Source: Marinobacter goseongensis (lineage in GTDB: Bacteria > Pseudomonadota > Gammaproteobacteria > Pseudomonadales > Oleiphilaceae). Taken from it: a stretch of DNA of 64,000 bases. The stretch's first letter is position 1. Each line of letters opens with the position of its first letter. Where the stretch lies: positions 124,001-188,000 of the forward strand of contig NZ_JAKZAI010000004.1 in assembly GCF_023156235.1 (NCBI RefSeq), given 5' to 3'. Position numbers and translations under genes: made by a program. Positions 55,642-62,594 of the stretch are shown piece by piece. Below the pieces are notes generated by a model. That model searched no databases. It was not told the origin of the DNA and worked only from the letters and a program-made list of their open reading frames with translations.

Positions 55642-55931
55642 TCTGGACGGAGCCTGCCCTTCAAGAACTGGATGCCATCGCTGAGTACATTGCTCTGGAC
55701 AATCCTGTTGCCGCAAGTCATTTGGTCCAAGAAGTTTTCGATAAGACCGAGCGCTTGGAAGATTTTCCCGAATCCGGACGGATTCCTCTAGAGCTCCCTA
55801 ATTCGGTATACAGGGAGGTAGTGGTTCCACCGTGTCGCATTTTTTATCGTGAGGATAAGAAGCGGATTCTCGTCCTCTATGTCATGCGAGAGGAGCGGCA
55901 GCTTCGTGCGTACATGCTTGGGAACAGCTAA
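55629..55931 (+). CDS. Type II toxin, RelE/ParE superfamily
   Basis: 100-aa toxin with the ParE pattern: VIWTEPALQELDAIAEYIALDNPVAA, then LEDFPESGR, YREVVVPPCRIFYRED and LYVMREERQLRAYML. ParE toxins poison gyrase; RelE cleave mRNA. The residue pattern favours ParE type. Its stop codon overlaps the left end of attC 3. Confidence 0.9.
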   Translation: MAEVIWTEPALQELDAIAEYIALDNPVAASHLVQEVFDKTERLEDFPESGRIPLELPNSVYREVVVPPCRIFYREDKKRILVLYVMREERQLRAYMLGNS

Positions 55932-56004
55932 CCAGGCGCGTCACTCGGATGCCTTTGTCTCCGCTTCGCTACGTCAAAGTCACCGGTGCGCTTGGGCGTT
56001 AGCC
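55926..56004 (+). other. attC site 3
   Basis: 79-bp imperfect palindrome from AGCTAAC (55926-55932) to GTTAGCC (55998-56004). An inner CTTTG/CAAAG arm pair surrounds a CCGCTTCGC centre. The left heptamer is the exact reverse complement of the heptamer opening cassette 3. Confidence 0.85.
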
Positions 56005-56072
56005 ACCATATCCGATAAGGCTTTCATTCGTGCGCTAGGCGGTTGCTTGCACCATCCGACAGGAATCGGTTA

Positions 56073-56777
56073 ATGCCATTTTTTGAAGTTGAGCAAAAGC
56101 ATGATGACTTCATGCAACAGAGCCGGATCTGGGTGTTCTTCGGGGCGGCCATACTCTCCCTGATCGCAGGCTACGTGAATGTCGTTATGCTTAGCTTTTT
56201 TGCGGTGCCTGTAAGCCATATGAGCGGTGCTGTCTCACATCTTGGTATTGTTTTAACCGATGTCGGCCTCAAAGATCTGTTATTGGTCACTTCAATTGTG
56301 GTCGGGTTCTTCAGTTGTGCCTTGGTCTCCGGGATCATTCTGCGTGACACCTCATTCAGAATGCGGCGTCGCTACGGTGCGATATTGCTGCTGGAAGGCG
56401 CATTGCTGCTCGTGACAATGTTTCTGGCATTAGAGGGCTTAAAGGCAGCAGTCCCGATCGCCGCGATGGCTTGCGGGTTACAAAATGCAATGGCGAGCAG
56501 TTATCGTGGCCTGACACTGCGCACGACCCACGTTACTGGAATAGTCACCGATCTGGGCGCGTTGCTCGGCAATCGGCTTCGGGGTCGTGAGGTTAAGAGC
56601 TGGAAGTTTGGCCTGTTGCTGTGTGTACTGATTGCCTTCTTTATCGGCGGGATGGGCGGCGCCCTTTTGCTCAGCCTCTTCGGAATGTGGGCCTTAGGAG
56701 CCGCGTCCGGGCTATGCTTAATCAGTGGAGTAACAGTGATTTTTATCGCGATGGCTGCGGGCGTGGCGGGAACATAG
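56073..56777 (+). CDS. Cassette 4 DUF1275 (YoaK-type) membrane protein
   Basis: 234-aa protein with six or seven hydrophobic helices. DUF1275 landmarks are AGYVNVVMLSFFAVPVSHMSGAVSHLG, AMACGLQNAMASSYRGLTLRTTHVTGIVTDLG, and the C-terminal GALLLSLFGMWAL. Function is unknown. The ATG at 56073 has AGGAAT 8 nt upstream; the reading frame is open further 5' without homologous content. Confidence 0.8.
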   Translation: MPFFEVEQKHDDFMQQSRIWVFFGAAILSLIAGYVNVVMLSFFAVPVSHMSGAVSHLGIVLTDVGLKDLLLVTSIVVGFFSCALVSGIILRDTSFRMRRRYGAILLLEGALLLVTMFLALEGLKAAVPIAAMACGLQNAMASSYRGLTLRTTHVTGIVTDLGALLGNRLRGREVKSWKFGLLLCVLIAFFIGGMGGALLLSLFGMWALGAASGLCLISGVTVIFIAMAAGVAGT

Positions 56778-56814
56778 TCTCTGGTGACCATCCTGATATA
56801 TTGCTCTGGAATCT

Positions 56815-56862
56815 GGCGAATAAAGCAATGCGCGCGACGAGCGTGTGATTGCAGCGTTATGC
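56815..56862 (+). other. Degenerate attC site 4 (right half)
   Basis: A right end GTTATGC (56856-56862) is preceded by a short imperfect hairpin GCAAT..GCGTG..ATTGC, but no RYYYAAC-like left end complementary to the start of cassette 4 (GTTAGCC) is found. The left half appears lost or rearranged. Confidence 0.55.
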
Positions 56863-56910
56863 GTCACTGCTCAAGAAGAACATCACTGTTTATCTCGCGA
56901 GGAAATGACA

Positions 56911-57345
56911 ATGAACCAAACCGGTCAATGCTTGTGTGGATCGATTAAATACGACATCACAGGCAGTCCCAATTTAGTGGCCGTCTGTCATTGCAGGGAT
57001 TGCCAGCGCAGTGCTGGCGCACCACTGGTTGCGTGGGCCATGTTTCCTGAATCATCAGTCAAGGTTACAGCCGGTGTGCCGAAGACAGTCAATTCATCCG
57101 GCACGGCCATGCGTTCGTTCTGTCCAGAGTGTGGCACAGGGCTGTTCTACCGAAATGCCGATGTTCTGCCGGGTCTTATTGACGTTCAGACAGCCACTCT
57201 CGATAACCCGAACTCGCTACCGCCCGCGGTTCAGATTCAAACGGCCGAGCGCCAAGCGTGGGTGCCCCACCTCAGTACACTGAAGGCTTATGATCGGTTT
57301 CAGCACGCCAGTTGGGTGGTCTCACCCGTGTCCACCTCCACGTAA
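56911..57345 (+). CDS. Cassette 5 GFA-family (glutathione-dependent formaldehyde-activating type) protein
   Basis: 144 aa, CENP-V/GFA fold with a zinc-binding Cys set: CLCGSIKYD, CHCRDCQRS and SFCPECGTGLFY. The family name comes from one member; most have unknown reactions. The ATG at 56911 has GAGGA 7 nt upstream. The last ~14 codons (HASWVVSPVSTST) are antisense to the end of the phosphorylase gene and do not resemble the family. The native end probably lay near codon 130, and the cassette lost its attC there. Confidence 0.8.
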   Translation: MNQTGQCLCGSIKYDITGSPNLVAVCHCRDCQRSAGAPLVAWAMFPESSVKVTAGVPKTVNSSGTAMRSFCPECGTGLFYRNADVLPGLIDVQTATLDNPNSLPPAVQIQTAERQAWVPHLSTLKAYDRFQHASWVVSPVSTST

Positions 57346-58742
57346 CTGATCTTCACGGTCTTGAAGTTCAGGTCCACGAACAGGTGGCAGTAATAGTCGC
57401 CATGGCGCCAGGCCATGGCGACGCTTGAGTTGTTGGAGTAGTTCAGCTCGAAGTGCCCATCGAAGGCCGGGTAGTTGCTGCGGAATTTCATCAGGCGCAG
57501 CAGGCGTTGCACCACCGGTTTCTGGATGTCCCGCTCCACCTCTTCCAGGCTGTAGTAATGGCGGTTGATGTCCCGCAGTTCGCCGCTTTCTTCCATCAGC
57601 TCGTGATCATTGCAGCCGGCCAGCAGCCCCACGTAGTAAACCTGCGGAATGCCCGGCGTGAAGAACTGGATGGCCCGGGCGGCGATGTAGGCGTCGTCGT
57701 TTTGCATCAGCGCGTCATAAAAGGTGCAGGTTAGCTGATAGATGGCCCCCACGCTGTGAATGTTGGCCGCTGAGCGCCGCATGATGGGGTCTGCGCTGCG
57801 GGCGTCGATGTTGTCGATCAACACTCGGATTTTCTCATCCGGTAACACGCCTTCCACATCGGGAATGCAGATGCCGTCGTGGGTATCCAGCACGGTGACC
57901 ATGTTGCGCGGGCACATACGCAGCCAGTTTTTCAGGTAGTTGCTGTTGGCGTCCAGCAACGAATACAGCAACAGCGGCGGCAGGGCAAAGCCGTAGGGGT
58001 GCATGTTGCGCCGGCTGATGGCGTACTGGTAGCTGGAGTGGTCGTGCACTTCCGGCAGGCATTCCGCGCCGTGTTTCAGGGCGACCTGGTTGACCCAGTC
58101 GAGGATCTGGTACACCTCCGGTTCCACCAGAAAGCAGCTGGTGCCGATCCGTTTGGTGGTGTACCCGAAAGCATCCAGACGCAGCAGGTTGACGCCTTTG
58201 GAGGTCAGAAACCCGATGTAACTTTCCATCAACTGGTAGGCCAGATCGGACTCGTAATTCAGGTCGATCTGCTGTTCGGTGAAGGTGCACCAGACCCGGG
58301 TTTTGGTGCCGTCCGCCAGGGTCACTTCGCGGAAGGGTTCTTTCTCCTTGCGGATGTGAATCTTCGCCATGTCGTCGGGTGAGATCTCGCCGAATTTGTC
58401 CACGTGCACAAACAGGTCGGCGTAGTCCGAATCAAAGCCGTTGGTGATGAAGTCGGTAAACTCCGGCGACTCGTCCGATATGTGATTGACCGTCAGGTCG
58501 ACGCACAGATCGTACTTTGCGGTGAAGGCTTCGATGTCGTCCCAGGTGCCCACCTTCGGGTCCACTTCCTTGTGGGTGAGCGGCGAGAAGCCGCCATCGG
58601 CGTTGGAGGGAAAAAACGGCAGGATGTGCAGGCCGCCGATGGCGTCGGACAGATGCGTGTCGACCACCGTGTAGAGGTCTTTCAGGTTATGGCCGATCCG
58701 GTCCGGGTAACAGATCAGCTGCACCGCATTTTTAAGCATCAT
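57300..58742 (-). CDS. GH13_18 phosphorylase, probably glucosylglycerol or sucrose phosphorylase
   Basis: 480-aa GH13 enzyme of subfamily 18, in which glycosidic bonds are cleaved with phosphate. The nucleophile Asp is in LLRLDAFGY, the acid/base Glu in CLPEVHDH, and the transition-state stabiliser Asp in VLDTHDGI; the N-terminal segment VQLICYPDRIGHNL is typical. It is 17 nt downstream of the GgpPS-type gene, so a glucosylglycerol phosphorylase is more likely than a sucrose one; such enzymes are known in Marinobacter. The start is at a double ATG (58742/58739). The last codons overlap the cassette-5 gene, so the C-terminus may be slightly altered. Confidence 0.8.
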   Translation of the reverse strand: MMLKNAVQLICYPDRIGHNLKDLYTVVDTHLSDAIGGLHILPFFPSNADGGFSPLTHKEVDPKVGTWDDIEAFTAKYDLCVDLTVNHISDESPEFTDFITNGFDSDYADLFVHVDKFGEISPDDMAKIHIRKEKEPFREVTLADGTKTRVWCTFTEQQIDLNYESDLAYQLMESYIGFLTSKGVNLLRLDAFGYTTKRIGTSCFLVEPEVYQILDWVNQVALKHGAECLPEVHDHSSYQYAISRRNMHPYGFALPPLLLYSLLDANSNYLKNWLRMCPRNMVTVLDTHDGICIPDVEGVLPDEKIRVLIDNIDARSADPIMRRSAANIHSVGAIYQLTCTFYDALMQNDDAYIAARAIQFFTPGIPQVYYVGLLAGCNDHELMEESGELRDINRHYYSLEEVERDIQKPVVQRLLRLMKFRSNYPAFDGHFELNYSNNSSVAMAWRHGDYYCHLFVDLNFKTVKISYVEVDTGETTQLAC

Positions 58743-58759
58743 GGTTCGGTGTCCTTGGT

Positions 58760-61033
58760 TCAGGCGGCGCAATGACCAATGGGCAGAATTTTTCCCAGTT
58801 TGATGGCGCGTCGTTGTTCGGCCGTGTCGATGAATTCCCGCCCCCAGTAATCGATGTCGTAACGGCTGACCACTTCGAAGGCCTCGCTGAGCCGGTTCTG
58901 CGCTTCGCTGCGGCTCATCGCCAGGGCGTAGTAGCAGGTGTCCGCCAGGTCCTGGGGGTGATGGGGGTTGGCCAGAATAGCGCCGCGCAGTTCGGCGGCG
59001 GCGCCGGCGAATTCCGACAGCACCAGCCGGCCGCTGCCATTGGTCAGGCCCTGGGTGGCGATGTATTCCTTGGCCACCAGGTTCAGGCCGTCCCGCAGCG
59101 GGGTAATCCACATCACGTCCGCCATGGTGTAGTAAGACACCAGCTCCTCGAACGGCAGCGCGCGGAAGAAGAACTGCACCGGGGTCCAGCCCACTTGTGC
59201 GAACTGGCCGTTGATGCGACCGACGGTTTGCTCGATCTGCGACAGCAGTTCTTCGTAGATGGTCATCCCGGCGGCCGCCGGCACGCAGACCATCATCAGG
59301 GTGACCTTGGTTTCCAGCTCCGGGTGCTCGTTGAGCATGCGCTCGTACGCATCCAGTTTTTCGATGATGCCTTTGGTGAAGTCCAGGCGCTCGACCGACA
59401 GAATCAGCCGCACGTCCATCAGTTCTTCGCGCAGGGTTTCCATGCGGTCAATCACACTCTGTTGCGTCAGGGCCTGTCGCACCCGGTTCAGGTCCAGCCC
59501 CACCGGGTGAGCGCCAAGCCCGATCTTGCGGTCATTCACCTTGATCTCGGTGCTCATCTCATCCAGGCCCACAGCACAGCCGTAGGTCAGAAACCGTGGC
59601 GCACAGCCTGCTTTTTCAGTGACTTCCAGGGGCGTGACACCGCGAGCCACATCGACAAAGTTTTCCGCCTGCCGCGGAATATGGAAGCCGATGTGATCGC
59701 ACTGCAACAGGCTGCCAACGATTTCCCGGCGCCAGGGCAGCACGTTGAACACGTCCGCCGAGGGAAAATAGGTGTGATGGAAAAAGGCGATGGTGAGGTC
59801 CGGGCGCATCTCGCGCAGATACGCCGGGACCATCCAGAGGTTATAGTCGTGAATCCAGACCACCGCGTTTTCCGCCGCTTCCTCGGCTGTGCGCTCGGCA
59901 AACCGCTTGTTCACCTTGAGGAACACCTGCCAGTGATCATCGCGGAAGGTGGCCCGTTCCCAGAAGGTGTGCAGGGTGGGCCAGAACGCCTCTTTGGAGA
60001 ACCGCTTGTAGAAAATGTCGACGTCGTCTTTGCTCAGTGGCACCCGTGCCGCGACCAGTTGTTCATAGCGGTCGGTATCGACTTCGGTGTGGGTCTGAAA
60101 GGGGCCGAGTTCAGGGTCGTCAATCGACCAGGCTACCCAGGACCCGGCCTTGCCGTCGGCAAAGAAGCTCAAGAGTGTGGGAATAATGCCGTTGGGTGAT
60201 TTCGGGCGTCGGCGGATCAGCTCGCCGTTTTCGACCACTTCTTCGTAGGGCAGGCGGTGGTAAACAATCACCAGGTCGGATTTGCCGGAGTTCATGGCGT
60301 CCGGCGCTTCCGCTTCAATGCCCAGATGGCCGAGATAGCCGAAGTGTTCGAAGGCTTCGAGGATGCCGCCACAGCCGGTCGCGTCGGCATGCAGCACCCG
60401 TGCCTTCTGCTCGGTGGCCTGCAGCAGCGCGGACTCGGATTCCCCCACGCAGACGCCTTTGAAACCGTACTCGTACATCGACAGGTCGTTCAGAGTATCG
60501 CCTGAGACCAGCACGGATTCCGGGTCTACGTCCAGATGTTCCACCAGGCGAGACAGGGTGCGCCCCTTGTTCACGCCCCGCGGCAGAATGTCCAGGTACT
60601 TGCCGCCGGAGAACAACACATTGCAGGACAGGGCCTCGACCCGGGCGATCATCTCATCGGTGACCACATCGCTCGAGCAGAAATACGACACCCGGCGCTC
60701 CTGCGGGACTTCCTGTCGCTGCAGACCGTCAAACGACTGCAGGACATCTTCAATCATCTGCTCGCCGGGCCAGAGATCGTCAATTTCGCCTTGCAAGGGC
60801 TGAATCGCCTGCTGCGAGTGGCCGTTGACCACCGTGCAACCGACGTCACAGATGATGTAGTCCGGTTGCGGAATCGTTGGGTCGGACAGCAGCGGCAGCA
60901 CCGATTCCAGTCCGCGACCGGTCACAAACACCAGATCGATTTCGGGGTGGGCGACGATCAGTCGGTAGAGTTTGAGGCGGTTTTCGGGGTCGCCCGCGAG
61001 AAAAGTACCATCGAGGTCGGTGGCCAGTAACAT
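58760..61033 (-). CDS. Fused HAD phosphatase-GT20 synthase, probably glucosylglycerol-phosphate phosphatase/synthase (GgpPS)
   Basis: 757 aa. An N-terminal HAD phosphatase (residues 1-240) has [25 protein letters not shown] and [14 protein letters not shown]-terminal GT20 glycosyltransferase (from about 255) has [56 protein letters not shown] and [15 protein letters not shown]. The order HAD-GT20 and length match bifunctional GgpPS of Stenotrophomonas and Pseudomonas, which makes glucosylglycerol from ADP-glucose and glycerol-3-phosphate. A trehalose-phosphate synthase fusion is the alternative, but those usually place the phosphatase C-terminally. AGGAGC precedes the ATG. Confidence 0.85.
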   Translation of the reverse strand: MLLATDLDGTFLAGDPENRLKLYRLIVAHPEIDLVFVTGRGLESVLPLLSDPTIPQPDYIICDVGCTVVNGHSQQAIQPLQGEIDDLWPGEQMIEDVLQSFDGLQRQEVPQERRVSYFCSSDVVTDEMIARVEALSCNVLFSGGKYLDILPRGVNKGRTLSRLVEHLDVDPESVLVSGDTLNDLSMYEYGFKGVCVGESESALLQATEQKARVLHADATGCGGILEAFEHFGYLGHLGIEAEAPDAMNSGKSDLVIVYHRLPYEEVVENGELIRRRPKSPNGIIPTLLSFFADGKAGSWVAWSIDDPELGPFQTHTEVDTDRYEQLVAARVPLSKDDVDIFYKRFSKEAFWPTLHTFWERATFRDDHWQVFLKVNKRFAERTAEEAAENAVVWIHDYNLWMVPAYLREMRPDLTIAFFHHTYFPSADVFNVLPWRREIVGSLLQCDHIGFHIPRQAENFVDVARGVTPLEVTEKAGCAPRFLTYGCAVGLDEMSTEIKVNDRKIGLGAHPVGLDLNRVRQALTQQSVIDRMETLREELMDVRLILSVERLDFTKGIIEKLDAYERMLNEHPELETKVTLMMVCVPAAAGMTIYEELLSQIEQTVGRINGQFAQVGWTPVQFFFRALPFEELVSYYTMADVMWITPLRDGLNLVAKEYIATQGLTNGSGRLVLSEFAGAAAELRGAILANPHHPQDLADTCYYALAMSRSEAQNRLSEAFEVVSRYDIDYWGREFIDTAEQRRAIKLGKILPIGHCAA

Positions 61034-61190
61034 GGTTTGCTCCTATGAAGGCTTTCACTCATGTCAGGAGTTCTCTGCACCTTTCATACCGGAATCCGTT
61101 TGATCGGGGCTCCCCATGGCGCAGCGATTGCAAGACAACCGGGTATCCCGCCGCAAAGGCCATTCCCGGGAGGTGTGTATCTGGTCACTC

Positions 61191-62390
61191 ATGCGCCCTA
61201 TTGGTGCAATTCTCGTCAGCGTCGCGCTATTACAGCTCGGTAGCGGCCTGCTCAACACCTTGTTGGCCGTCACGGCGAACGAGCAGGGGTTCTCCACGGC
61301 CCGTATCGGCGTCATCATGTCCGGGTTTTTTGTCGGTTTTGCCTGCGGCATCTTTGTCAGCGGTCGCCTGATCCGGCGGATGGGGCACATTCGCACCTTT
61401 GCGTTCTGTGCGGCCCTGTGTGCCTCCATCGCGCTGCTGCATTCCCTGTGGGTCGATCCCTGGGTGTGGTTGGTGCTCCGCTTCATTTACGGACTGTCGT
61501 TGGTCACCCTGATGACAGTGACGGAGAGCTGGCTTAATACCCGCGCTGAGAAGCACGAGCGCGGGCGGGTGTTCGCCATTTACATGGTGGTCAATCTTGG
61601 CGGCATTGCTCTGGCGCAGCAGCTCCTCAGGCTGAGCCCGGGTGAGCTGTTCGTGCTGTTTTCGGTGTCGGCCGTCCTCAGTTGCTGGGCGTTGCTGCCT
61701 ATCACCATCAGCAGTCGCAGCCAGCCCCACATTCCGGAGCGTGCCAGGAGCAGCCTGAAAAAAATTATCAGCTTTGCGCCGCTGGCCGTGGCTACCTCGG
61801 CTCTCTCTGGCCTGGCGATGGGTGCGTTCTGGGGGATGGCGCCGTTGTATGCCAGCAAGCTCGGATTCGGGTTGTCTGAGGTGGGCGTGTTGATGAGCCT
61901 GACCATTGTGGGCGGTGCGCTGCTGCAGATCCCGATCGGCCGGTTTTCGGATACTCAGAACCGCCGGAAAGTGCTGATCGTTGTGGCCGCGCTGGCGGCC
62001 GTCATGTGCCTGATGATGCCGTTTGCCTGGAGCAACGGGTCACTGATGACGGTGTTCTTTCTGTGGGGTGGGCTGTCGTTTTCGCTCTACCCGTTGGGCG
62101 TGGCGCAGCTACTCGACCAGCTGCACCCCGATGAGGTGGTTTCCGGTTCGACCGACATGCTGGTTCTGCACGGTGCAGGCGCTGCTCTGGCGCCTTTGAT
62201 CGTGGGTGTCATCATGAATCTGGTGGGGCCTCAGGGCATGCCCCTGTACATGGCGGGTATTCTGGGCGTGCTCACCCTTTATGCGATCTATCAGGTGCGC
62301 CATGTCTCCGTGCTCACCGCCGGTGAGCAAGCGCATTTTGAGCCGATGGCGCAGACCTCCCATGAGATCGTTGAAATGATCGAGCGATAG
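61191..62390 (+). CDS. MFS transporter
   Basis: 399-aa protein with about 12 membrane helices (PIGAILVSVALLQLGSGLLNTLL onwards). The loop 2-3 motif is GRLIRRMGHIR and the repeated GRFSDTQNRRKVL is in the second half. The C-terminal tail is hydrophilic. The ATG at 61191 is preferred because translation from it begins MRPIGAILVSVALL, a natural MFS N-terminus; an ATG at 61116 would add 25 polar residues and cannot be excluded. Divergent from ggpPS, so it may or may not be related to solute metabolism; substrate unknown. The gap to 62594 holds only a short minus-strand open frame that I do not call. Confidence 0.8.
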   Translation: MRPIGAILVSVALLQLGSGLLNTLLAVTANEQGFSTARIGVIMSGFFVGFACGIFVSGRLIRRMGHIRTFAFCAALCASIALLHSLWVDPWVWLVLRFIYGLSLVTLMTVTESWLNTRAEKHERGRVFAIYMVVNLGGIALAQQLLRLSPGELFVLFSVSAVLSCWALLPITISSRSQPHIPERARSSLKKIISFAPLAVATSALSGLAMGAFWGMAPLYASKLGFGLSEVGVLMSLTIVGGALLQIPIGRFSDTQNRRKVLIVVAALAAVMCLMMPFAWSNGSLMTVFFLWGGLSFSLYPLGVAQLLDQLHPDEVVSGSTDMLVLHGAGAALAPLIVGVIMNLVGPQGMPLYMAGILGVLTLYAIYQVRHVSVLTAGEQAHFEPMAQTSHEIVEMIER

Positions 62391-62594
62391 AAACGTACGT
62401 TGGTCCGGACTTCCAGAAGCTCTTCTCCGAAAGGTCATTCATGGAGAAAGCCGATAGGACCACTACTCAGCCCCGCCTCCACCAGCGGCTGGCGGAATTC
62501 CTCGGTTTCCTCGGTCATGGCCAGACCCGTGGGGGCACCGATGACCCGGTCGCCGTCCATAACCTGCCACGCTGCCGCAAATCGGTGGTACGGT

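Larger units (their letters stand above)
54502..57299 (+). mobile_element. Integron-type gene-cassette array without a nearby integrase
   Basis: Five cassettes in the same orientation are separated by attC-type sites. Cassette limits at the G/TT cut are 54502-54947, 54948-55314, 55315-55998, 55999-56856 and 56857 to about 57299. Each begins with a GTTRRRY-like heptamer. For cassettes 1 and 3 the first heptamer is the exact reverse complement of the left end of their own attC (GTTAAAT/ATTTAAC and GTTAGCT/AGCTAAC); cassette 2 matches at 6 of 7. The fourth attC lacks its left half and the fifth is absent. Base composition is visibly lower in GC than the flanks. No integrase gene or attI is in the window, so it fits a CALIN (attC cluster lacking integrase). 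Confidence 0.8.
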
